A DNA stretch of 8,058 nucleotides from assembly GCA_021813085.1 (NCBI GenBank), contig JAKAMA010000094.1, positions 1 to 8,058 on the forward strand, read 5' to 3'. Both the position numbers and the translations under genes were made by a program. The stretch is from Chloroflexota bacterium (GTDB taxonomy: Bacteria; Chloroflexota; Dehalococcoidia; DSTF01; JACRBR01). The notes under the pieces were generated by a model, which was given only the letters and a program-made list of their open reading frames with translations, had not been told where the DNA came from and searched no databases. This document shows positions 1 through 5,866 of this stretch, piece after piece; the stretch's first letter is position 1, and each line of letters begins with the position of its first letter.

Positions 1-414
1 GTAGACGACAGCGCCGCCCAGCGTGCCCGGGATGCCCGCCGCCCACTCGATGTCGCCGTACCCCTGCTTCGCCATCGCCCGCGCCAGCGTCGCGAACGGC
101 GTGCCCGACTCCGCCGTCACGATGAGCGCGCCCTCGCGCTCGTGCGGGCCGTCGACGGCCGTCGCCTGGTTGTCGATGACGACGCCGCGGATGCCGCCGT
201 CGCCGACGAGGATGTTGCTGCCGGCGCCCAGCACGAACGTCGGCGCTCCCGCGTGCCGCGCCGCGACCACCGCCCGCATCAGCTCGCGCGCGTCGCGCAC
301 CGTCACGAAGACGTCCGCCGGCCCGCCGATGCCGAACGTCGTGTGGCGCGACAGCGGCTCGCCGCGCTTCGTCGGCGCGATCGCCTGCAACCGCTCGATG
401 AGGCGCTCGTCCAT
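1..414 (-). CDS. murB: UDP-N-acetylenolpyruvoylglucosamine reductase MurB (N-terminal part, runs off the window)
   Basis: MurB is the cytoplasmic FAD enzyme that uses NADPH to reduce UDP-GlcNAc-enolpyruvate to UDP-MurNAc. The frame is open from an ATG at 414-412 to base 1, giving 138 residues of a protein that is usually about 300 aa. The visible part is the N-terminal FAD-binding half. It shows 'EPLSRHTTFGIGGPADV' at about residues 18-34, the flavin-binding 'VLGAGSNILVGDGGIRGVVI' at about 61-80, and 'AAGIPGTLGGAVVY' at the cut end, just before the usual NAGA stretch. The start at 414 places the TTFxIGGPA motif at the normal distance from the N-terminus and has a G-run (GGGGGG, spacing about 3) as a possible ribosome binding site. 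The frame also stays open back to an ATG at 531-529 that overlaps the murC stop as ATGA. Using it would add 39 arginine- and proline-rich residues with no family resemblance. Identity is clear; the exact start is less certain. Confidence 0.93.
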   Translation of the reverse strand, partial: MDERLIERLQAIAPTKRGEPLSRHTTFGIGGPADVFVTVRDARELMRAVVAARHAGAPTFVLGAGSNILVGDGGIRGVVIDNQATAVDGPHEREGALIVTAESGTPFATLARAMAKQGYGDIEWAAGIPGTLGGAVVY

Positions 415-527
415 CGTCCCCCCAGGCGGGCCGTCCCAGACGGGCCGTACGGCTGGCCGGCCGCCCTGCGCGGCCTTTCGATACCCGGTGATCGCCGGTG
501 CGACGCGCCGGCAGGCCCGTCCGGGGA
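415..527 (-). other. murC-murB junction: spacer or N-terminal extension of MurB
   Basis: These 113 bases lie between the murC stop and the preferred murB start. They contain no stop codon in the murB frame, so they could also be read as the start of a longer MurB. On the minus strand there is a small GC-rich hairpin: CCGTC/GACGG arms with a 3-nt loop, at 431-443, extendable by three pairs across a mismatch. No T-run follows it, so it does not look like an intrinsic terminator. I see no convincing promoter here. murB is most likely expressed by read-through from murC. Confidence 0.5.
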
Positions 528-1922
528 TCATGCTCCGCCCCGCCGCAGCTTCGCGATCACCTTCGGCCCCACCCGCTCGACGTCGCCCGCGCCCACCGTG
601 AAGAAGACGTCGCCGGCCCGCAGGTCGCGCGCGATCCGCTCCGCCGCCTCGTCCAGCGTCCCGGCATAGGTCGCCGGCGGCGCGACGATCGCGGCCGCCA
701 GCTCGGCGCCGCTGAGGCCGGCGTCGGGCGTCTCGCGCGCCGCGTAGGTCTCGGCGATGTAGAGCGCGTCGATGCCCTCGAAGCACGTCTTCCACTCGTC
801 CAGCAGGTACGCCGTTCGGGTGTAGGTGTGGGGCTGGAAGACCACCACGAGCCGCCGCCCGTCGAACCGCTCGCGCGCCATCGCCACGGTCGTGCGCACC
901 TCCGTCGGATGGTGCGCGTAGTCGTCCATGACGGTCACGCCCGCCGCGTCGCCCACGTACTCGAAGCGCCGCTGCGCACCCCGGTACGACGCCAGCGCCG
1001 CCCGCATCACCTCCGGCCCGATGCCGACCGTGCTCCCCGCCGCGATGCCCGCAAGGGCGTTGCTGACGTTGTGCCGCCCCGGCAGCTCGATCGTGAAGGC
1101 GCCGATGCCGCGCCCCGACCTTCGCACGTCGAACGTCTGCCCGCGCTCGCCGAAGCGCGAGGCGCCGGCCGTCCAGGTCGCGTCGTGGTCCAGCGCGTAC
1201 GTCTGCACGTCTCCCGCGCGGATGCCCGTGCCCGCGCCGACCAGCGCTCGCACGCGCGCGTCGTCGGCGCAGGCGATGAGATGGCCGTCCGCGGGCGTGC
1301 TGGCGGCGAACTGCGTGAAGGCGCGCTCCAGCTCGTCCACCGTGCCGTAGATGTCCAGGTGGTCCGGCTCGATGTTGGTGATCACCGCCACGTCGGGCGT
1401 GTAACTGAGGAACGCCCGGTCGAACTCGTCCGCCTCGACGACGATGTAGCGGCCTTCGCCCGCCGCCGCGTTCGTGCCGAGCGAACGCACCTCGCCGCCG
1501 ATCAGGTACGTCGGGTCGAGGCCGGCCGCCACCAGCATGTGCGCGATGAGGCCGCTCGTCGTCGTCTTGCCGTGCGTGCCCGCGACGGCGATGCTGTAGC
1601 GCCCCTCCATCAGCCGCGCCACCATCTCCGCCCGCTTGATGACGGGGATCGCCCGCCTCCGCGCCTCCGCGATCTCCGGGTTCTCCCAGAACGTCGCCGC
1701 CGACGTCGTGACGACGAGCTGCGCGTCGCCGATGTGTTCCGGCGCGTGTCCAATCGCCACGCGCACGCCCAGCTCCTCCATCTGCGCGGTCGTCGCGCTC
1801 GCCTTCTGGTCGGAGCCGCTCACCGTGTGCCCCCAGGCGCGGAGGATCCGCGCGATCGCCGACATGTGGACGCCGCCGACGCCGACGAGGTGCACGCGCT
1901 CCGGGATGCGCTCGGCCGTCAT
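528..1922 (-). CDS. murC: UDP-N-acetylmuramate--L-alanine ligase MurC
   Basis: MurC is the cytoplasmic ATP-dependent Mur ligase that adds L-alanine to UDP-MurNAc, the first amino acid of the stem peptide. The product is 464 aa, normal for the family. The N-terminal Rossmann domain begins 'HLVGVGGVHMSAIARIL' (residues 11-27), the UDP-sugar binding region. The central ATPase domain has the P-loop 'GTHGKTTTS' (114-122), the acidic 'EADEFD' (162-167) and 'NIEPDHLDIYG' (182-192). The C-terminal domain has 'DDYAHHPTEVRTTV', 'FQPHTYTRT' and, near the end, 'TVGAGDV'. The ATG at 1922-1920 overlaps the murG stop as ATGA and has GAGGTGG a few bases upstream, which indicates translational coupling. An in-frame upstream ATG at 2129 would only add antisense-like arginine-rich sequence lying inside murG, so it was rejected. 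The usual GIGGIGMS motif reads GVGGVHMS here, which I take as a lineage variant. Confidence 0.97.
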   Translation of the reverse strand: MTAERIPERVHLVGVGGVHMSAIARILRAWGHTVSGSDQKASATTAQMEELGVRVAIGHAPEHIGDAQLVVTTSAATFWENPEIAEARRRAIPVIKRAEMVARLMEGRYSIAVAGTHGKTTTSGLIAHMLVAAGLDPTYLIGGEVRSLGTNAAAGEGRYIVVEADEFDRAFLSYTPDVAVITNIEPDHLDIYGTVDELERAFTQFAASTPADGHLIACADDARVRALVGAGTGIRAGDVQTYALDHDATWTAGASRFGERGQTFDVRRSGRGIGAFTIELPGRHNVSNALAGIAAGSTVGIGPEVMRAALASYRGAQRRFEYVGDAAGVTVMDDYAHHPTEVRTTVAMARERFDGRRLVVVFQPHTYTRTAYLLDEWKTCFEGIDALYIAETYAARETPDAGLSGAELAAAIVAPPATYAGTLDEAAERIARDLRAGDVFFTVGAGDVERVGPKVIAKLRRGGA

Positions 1923-3016
1923 GCCGCCACCTCGATCAACAGCCGCGCCAGGTCCCTCGCGGCGTCCGGGCGCGCCAGCCGCCGCATCGAAGCCCGCATC
2001 GATACCAGCCGCGCGTCGTCGTCGAGCAGCGCCAGCACCGTGTCCGCCAGCCGGTCCAGCTCGTCGTTGCGCACGACGAGCGCGGCGCCCTGCGCGTGCA
2101 GGAAGCGCGCGTTCGGCGCCTGCGACCACCCCTCGTACTCGCCCGGCACGAGCACGGCCGCCGCGCCCGCCGCCGGCAGCTCGCCCAGCGTCGACGCCCC
2201 CGCGCGGCTGACGACGAGGTCCGCCGCGTGCATCGCCGCCGCCATGTCGTCGAGGTACGGCCGGACGATGTAGCGCGCCTGGCGCTCCGGCGGCAGCTCC
2301 TGCCGTGCGTCGAGCGCGCGCGCCTCGTCGGCTGCGCCCGTCACGTGCAGCACCGCGGCGCGCGCGACGAGCCGCGGCAGCGCGGTGACGACCGCGTCGT
2401 TGATCGCATGCGCGCCGAGGCTGCCCGCGGCGACCAGCACGACCGCGCCGTCGCGTGGAAGCCCGAGCCGCGCACGCGCCGTGTCCCGGTCGAGCGACCA
2501 GAACGCCGCCCGGACCGGGTAGCCGACGACGGCCGTGCGCTTCGCCGGCAGATGCGCGAGCGCCGCATCCGATGTCGTCGCCACCCGCGTCGCCAGCCGC
2601 GCGAGGAGCCGTACCGCCCAGCCCGGCGTCACGTCCGGCAGATAGACCACCAGCGGCCGCCGCAGCAGGCGCGCGGCGATGCCGACCGGCACGCTGGCGT
2701 AGCCGCCGGTGGCGAAGACCGCGTCCGGCCGGAACCGCAGCATGATCCCCAGCGCCTGCAGGCTGCCGCGCCCCAGCGACAGCAGTCCGCGCGCGAAGGC
2801 CAGCGGCGATGCCACCCGCAGTTGCCCCGCCGCGATCGCCCGGAACGCGATGCCTTCGCGCGGCACGATCGTCTCGTCGGCCCTTCCGTGCACGCCGACG
2901 TACAGCAGCTCCAGCGGCGTCGCGCGGGCCCGCAGCTCGTCCTCGAGCGCGCGCGCCACGGATAAGCCCGGGTAGACGTGGCCGCCGGTGCCTCCGCCCG
3001 CGAACACCACCTTCAA
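1919..3016 (-). CDS. murG: UDP-GlcNAc:lipid I N-acetylglucosaminyltransferase MurG
   Basis: MurG is a peripheral membrane GT-B (GT28) glycosyltransferase on the inner face of the cytoplasmic membrane that converts lipid I to lipid II. From the TTG start it is 365 aa, typical for the family. It opens 'KVVFAGGGTGGHVYPGLSV' (residues 2-20), the glycine-rich acceptor-side loop. Next come 'FATGGYASVPV' (101-111), 'AAGSLGAHAIND' (196-207, variant of GGSQGA) and the donor-binding 'SRAGASTLGELPAAG' (270-284), with Glu279 at the uridine-contacting position. 'WSQAPNARFL' (297-306) corresponds to the usual DHQxxNA. Residues 122-131 read 'LVVYLPDVTP', where most MurG proteins have IHEQNxxPG. I chose TTG at 3016-3014 because it overlaps the ftsW stop as TTGA, has GGAAGGGAG 4 nt upstream and gives the family's usual N-terminus. 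An ATG at 3040-3038 would add 8 residues and has no ribosome binding site. Confidence 0.95.
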   Translation of the reverse strand: MKVVFAGGGTGGHVYPGLSVARALEDELRARATPLELLYVGVHGRADETIVPREGIAFRAIAAGQLRVASPLAFARGLLSLGRGSLQALGIMLRFRPDAVFATGGYASVPVGIAARLLRRPLVVYLPDVTPGWAVRLLARLATRVATTSDAALAHLPAKRTAVVGYPVRAAFWSLDRDTARARLGLPRDGAVVLVAAGSLGAHAINDAVVTALPRLVARAAVLHVTGAADEARALDARQELPPERQARYIVRPYLDDMAAAMHAADLVVSRAGASTLGELPAAGAAAVLVPGEYEGWSQAPNARFLHAQGAALVVRNDELDRLADTVLALLDDDARLVSMRASMRRLARPDAARDLARLLIEVAA

Positions 3017-4302
3017 TGCGCTCCCTTCCGCTGCGGCCATGCCGGTGTGGTCGTTTTGCCCCGCGGCGCCGCTTCCGGCCGCGGCTTCCCCGGCGCCTTG
3101 CGCGTCGTCTTCCGCGTCGTCCGCACGATCGTCTCGGACCCGTCGGCCGGCTTGAGCTTCTTCACGATCCCCTTCACGTCGACCCCGTAGCGTGAGACGC
3201 TCAGCAGGATGCCGACCCCCGCGAGCATCGACATCAGCGCCGAACCGCCATAGCTCAGGAAGGGCAGCGGGATGCCTGTCAGCGGCAGCGTGCGCGTGAT
3301 GCCGCCGATGTTGATCAGCGTCTGGTAGCCGATCCACGAGACGATGCCGACCGCCAGCAGCGAGCCGAAGTCGTCGCGCGCCCGCACCACCACCCGGAAC
3401 CCCCGCACCAGCAGCACCGCGAACAGGATCATCACCACCACCGCGCCGATGAACCCCAGCTCCTCGCCGATGATCGCGAAGATGCCGTCGGTGTGCGCAC
3501 CCGGCACGTAGAAGAACTTCTGGCGGCTGGCGCCCAGCCCCAGCCCGCTGAGGCCGCCGCTGCCGAGCGCGATCAGCAGTTGCAGCGTCTGGAACCCGCG
3601 CCCGCTCGGGTCCTGCTCCGCCGAGATGAAGGCGAAGATGCGGTCCACCCTGTACTGGCCGCTGAAGATCAGCAGCGTCGCGACGACGCCGCCGATGCCG
3701 AGGAACGCCATCAGGTGTGTCAGCGACGCGCCGGCCACAAATACCAGCGTCATCGTCGTCAGGACGATGACGATCGTCGTGCCGAGGTCCGGCTCGAGCA
3801 TGACGAGGCCCGCCACCAGCCCGACGAGCACGACGAACGGGAAGAAGCCTGTCCAGAACGCCTTGACGTGCTCGCCGCGGCCGGCCAGCCAGGCCGAGAC
3901 GTAGATGATCAGCGCCAGCTTCGCGAATTCGCTCGGCTGCAGCGGCGGCACCGGCCCGCCGACCGAGATCCAGCGCGAGGCGCCGTTCCGCGCGTAGCCG
4001 ATGCCTGGCAGGAGCACCGCGACCAGCCCCAGGATTGCCGCCAGCATCAGCAGCGGGCTGATCACGCGCAACTGGCGGTAGTCGCTCTTCATCAGCGCGA
4101 ACATCGCCACGGAGCCGACGACGGCGAAGAACACTTGCCGGAAGACGAAGTAGTTCGGGTCCCCGAACTCCAGGATCCCCAGCGCGAAGCTCGAGCTGTA
4201 TACGGCGATGCATCCCAGCACGACCAGCACGACCACCGCCAGGGCGATCGCGTAGTCCGGGCTGTTCACCCGCAGCCGCGAGGGGTGCGCGGTGACGGCC
4301 AT
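3013..4302 (-). CDS. ftsW: Peptidoglycan glycosyltransferase FtsW (SEDS family)
   Basis: FtsW is the septal SEDS-family polymerase that joins lipid II into glycan strands with its partner class B PBP. The product is 429 aa with about ten membrane segments (for example 17-38, 53-72, 80-100, 150-170, 172-190, 193-212, 283-305, 312-335, 355-372). SEDS hallmarks are present: 'NGASRWISVGG' (106-116), 'LQPSEFAKLALI' (121-132), 'EPDLGTTIVI' (170-179), and the large loop with 'PGAHTDGIFAIIGEELG' (267-283), in which Asp272 matches the catalytic aspartate. 'NIGGITRTLPLTGIPLPFLS' (331-350) follows. After the last membrane segment there is a tail of about 55 residues rich in Lys, Arg, Thr and Pro. The ATG shares one base with the murD stop (TGATG) and has GGAGG 7 nt upstream. 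The FtsW rather than RodA call rests on its place between murD and murG. Confidence 0.95.
   Translation of the reverse strand: MAVTAHPSRLRVNSPDYAIALAVVVLVVLGCIAVYSSSFALGILEFGDPNYFVFRQVFFAVVGSVAMFALMKSDYRQLRVISPLLMLAAILGLVAVLLPGIGYARNGASRWISVGGPVPPLQPSEFAKLALIIYVSAWLAGRGEHVKAFWTGFFPFVVLVGLVAGLVMLEPDLGTTIVIVLTTMTLVFVAGASLTHLMAFLGIGGVVATLLIFSGQYRVDRIFAFISAEQDPSGRGFQTLQLLIALGSGGLSGLGLGASRQKFFYVPGAHTDGIFAIIGEELGFIGAVVVMILFAVLLVRGFRVVVRARDDFGSLLAVGIVSWIGYQTLINIGGITRTLPLTGIPLPFLSYGGSALMSMLAGVGILLSVSRYGVDVKGIVKKLKPADGSETIVRTTRKTTRKAPGKPRPEAAPRGKTTTPAWPQRKGAH
3021..3029 (-). promoter_or_regulatory. Shine-Dalgarno site that decides the murG TTG start
   Basis: The minus strand reads GGAAGGGAG, followed by CGCA and then TTG. 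The purine run lies inside the last codons of ftsW and fits initiation at the TTG that overlaps the ftsW stop. The only nearby ATG (3040-3038) lies upstream of this site and lacks a purine run of its own. Confidence 0.7.
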
Positions 4303-5708
4303 CAGGCGTCCTCCGTGTCCGCTGCCAGCGCGCGGACGAGGCGGCGGAACTCCTCGCCCCGCTCCTCGAAGTTGGCGTAGGCGTCGAAGCTCGTGCAGGC
4401 GGGCGAGAGCAGCACGACGTCGCCGTTCCCTGCCATCTCGTGCGCCGCCCGTACCGCCTCCGCGAGGGTTGCTGCCCGCACCGTCCGCGGGCGTCCCCCG
4501 GCTGCGACCAGGCCCGCGCGCGCCTCGACCGCCGCTTCGAGCAGCGGCCCGTCCGCGCCGAAGAAGACGATGCCGCTGCAGCGGCGCAGCGCCTCATCCG
4601 CGAGGTCCTCCTTCGGCAGGTCCTTGTCCTTGCCGCCGAGCAGCAGGACCAGCGGCTCGACGAATGAGCGCACGCCCGCGAGCGCACGCTCCGGCGTCGT
4701 TGCGATGCTGTCGTTGACGTAACGCACGCCCGCGACCTCGGCCACGAACTCCAGCCGGTGTGGCACCGGCTGGAACGCCCGCACCGCCCGCGCGATCTCC
4801 TCGCCGCTCACCCCGGCGACCGCCGCGATCGCCGCGGCGGCCAGCACGTTGTCGACGTTGTGCGCGCCCCGCAGCGGGATCTCCTCCAACGGCAGCACCA
4901 TCTCCTCGATGGCGTCGCGGCGCAGGAAGATGGCGCCGTCGCGCACGAACGCGCCGTTGCCCGGCAGTTCGCCGGACGAGGTGAAGTGCCACGCCGCCGC
5001 CGGCGTCAGTCCCGACATCGCCGCCGAGAGCGGGTCGCGCAGGTTCAGCACGACCACGTCATCCGCCGTCTGGCCGCGCACGAGGCGCTGCTTCAGCGCC
5101 ACGTACTCTTCCCAGGAGAAGCGGTCGAGGTGGTTCGGCGTCACGTTGAGCACGGCGGCGATGTGCGGCGCCGCGTCCAGCAGTTGGAGCTGGGTGTGGC
5201 TCACCTCGACGACCGCCCACGTCTCCGCGTCCATGCCATCGAGCAGGCCGAGCAGGCCCGTGCCGATGTTGCCGCCCACGATGTGCTTCCGCCCCCCCGC
5301 GCGGAGCATCGCCGCCACGAGGCTCGTCGCGGTCGTCTTGCCGCTGCTCCCGGTGATGCCGATCGTCGGGCCCGGGCACTGCTCGAAGAACCAGCGGGTC
5401 ATGGAGCTGATCGGGATGCCCCGCCGCCGGGCTTCGGCGACGGGCGGCGCGTCGAGGGGGACGCTCTGGGAGACGAACAGCACGTCGCTGTTCGCGATCA
5501 GATCGGTACGGTGCGGCCCCAGCGCGTACGTGATGGGTAACCCCTCGAGTTCGCGAATGCGCGCCGTGAGGGATGCGGGCGGCTTGCTGTCGGCCACGGT
5601 GACGGCCGCGCCGTGCGCGGCCGCGTAGCGCGCAACGTCGACGCCTTCGATGCCGAGACCGAGTACGGTCACCCGTTTCCCCACCAGGAAGTCTCGTTCA
5701 CCAGTCAT
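4302..5708 (-). CDS. murD: UDP-N-acetylmuramoyl-L-alanine--D-glutamate ligase MurD
   Basis: MurD is the cytoplasmic ATP-dependent ligase that adds D-glutamate to UDP-MurNAc-L-Ala. At 468 aa from the ATG it is of normal length. The N-terminal UDP-binding domain has 'KRVTVLGLGIEGVDVARYAA' (11-30). The ATPase domain has the P-loop 'GITGSSGKTT' (117-126), 'GGNIGTGLL' (145-153), the Mg-site glutamate Glu168 in 'VVEVSHTQL', and 'TPNHLDRF' (190-197). Lys206 sits at the position usually carbamylated. The C-terminal domain shows 'NDSIATTPERAL', 'LLLGGKDKDL' and 'LLSPACTSFDAYANFEERG'. Two usual motifs are altered: SPGVP reads SQSVP (80-84) and SSFQL reads SHTQL (170-174). Unlike the neighbouring genes with clear purine runs, the ATG at 5708 has no good Shine-Dalgarno sequence, and it lies inside a predicted -10 box. 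A GTG at 5684-5682 (residue 9, just before GKRVTVLG) is a reasonable alternative start. Confidence 0.95.
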   Translation of the reverse strand: MTGERDFLVGKRVTVLGLGIEGVDVARYAAAHGAAVTVADSKPPASLTARIRELEGLPITYALGPHRTDLIANSDVLFVSQSVPLDAPPVAEARRRGIPISSMTRWFFEQCPGPTIGITGSSGKTTATSLVAAMLRAGGRKHIVGGNIGTGLLGLLDGMDAETWAVVEVSHTQLQLLDAAPHIAAVLNVTPNHLDRFSWEEYVALKQRLVRGQTADDVVVLNLRDPLSAAMSGLTPAAAWHFTSSGELPGNGAFVRDGAIFLRRDAIEEMVLPLEEIPLRGAHNVDNVLAAAAIAAVAGVSGEEIARAVRAFQPVPHRLEFVAEVAGVRYVNDSIATTPERALAGVRSFVEPLVLLLGGKDKDLPKEDLADEALRRCSGIVFFGADGPLLEAAVEARAGLVAAGGRPRTVRAATLAEAVRAAHEMAGNGDVVLLSPACTSFDAYANFEERGEEFRRLVRALAADTEDA

Positions 5709-5732
5709 AGCAGCTTAACAATTCCCTGTCAA
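5704..5732 (-). promoter_or_regulatory. Predicted sigma70-type promoter with extended -10, at murD start
   Basis: The minus strand has TTGACA (5732-5727), an exact -35 consensus. A 17-bp spacer ending in TGC follows, then TATGAC (5709-5704), matching four of six -10 positions with an extended -10 TG. The region 5701-5760 is about 50% GC by count, far below the roughly 70% of the window, as expected for a melting region. The expected transcription start is near 5698-5697, inside the annotated murD gene and downstream of its ATG. The -35 box also sits in a small CCCT/AGGG inverted repeat (5724-5737). A weaker alternative, TTTGCG-17-TATTGA, lies just upstream and would start near 5720, leaving only a short leader. 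No experimental evidence is available. Confidence 0.6.
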
Positions 5733-5866
5733 TAGGGTCCGCCGCACAGTTCGCAAACTTTGTCCGGTGTCCGCCCGTGCGCGTGACGGGGCGATGGCAT
5801 CGTCCCGCGCCTCCCCCTCCGCCTTCTTCCAGTGTCCGACCCCGGTGGCCCCCCATGCCCCGTCCC
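5709..5866 (-). other. Leader between mraY and murD
   Basis: This is the only clear intergenic break in an otherwise overlapping gene string. The half next to mraY is GC-rich and G-heavy on the minus strand; the half next to murD is AT-richer and carries the predicted promoter. It also holds a 16-nt imperfect direct repeat (5823-5838 and 5758-5773) and an imperfect palindrome AGTTCGCAAACT (plus strand, 5748-5759) just upstream of the -35 box. I found no hairpin followed by a T-run, so no intrinsic terminator for mraY is evident. Open frames crossing it are shadows made of Gly- and Arg-rich low-complexity sequence. Confidence 0.7.
5758..5838 (-). repeat. Imperfect 16-nt direct repeat pair in the murD leader
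   Basis: On the plus strand the copies read CTTTGTCCGGTGTCCG (5758-5773) and CTTCTTCCAGTGTCCG (5823-5838). They match at 13 of 16 positions and start 65 bp apart. Both lie upstream of the predicted promoter, the nearer one about 26 bp from the -35 box. A regulator binding site is possible but this may be chance in GC-rich DNA. Confidence 0.35.

Noticed and set aside
431..443. Hairpin CCGTC-loop-GACGG as a terminator after murC
   Set aside because: The stem is short and no T-run follows on the transcribed strand. murB follows immediately and is likely co-transcribed.
1923..2129. N-terminal extension of MurC to an ATG at 2129
   Set aside because: The added residues are an Arg- and Gly-rich frame shadow of murG. 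The ATG at 1922 gives the canonical N-terminus and ATGA coupling.
498..2273. 591-aa plus-strand open frame, and similar plus-strand frames at 3493-4380, 4758-5540 and 5777-7198
   Set aside because: They lie antisense to murC, ftsW, murD and mraY/murF. Their translations are Arg-, His- and Asp-rich low-complexity sequence typical of antisense frames in GC-rich genes. No family motif is visible.
3041..4687. Minus-strand 922-aa open frame that would extend MurG far upstream
   Set aside because: The upstream part is an out-of-frame reading of ftsW and murD. MurG similarity begins only at KVVFAGGGTGG, where a Shine-Dalgarno site and a stop/start overlap exist.
5800..5866. 8-bp inverted repeat GACGGGGC/GCCCCGTC in the mraY-murD leader as a terminator or riboswitch
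   Set aside because: The arms are more than 50 nt apart, pure GC matches are common by chance in this composition, and no poly-T or known aptamer pattern is present.
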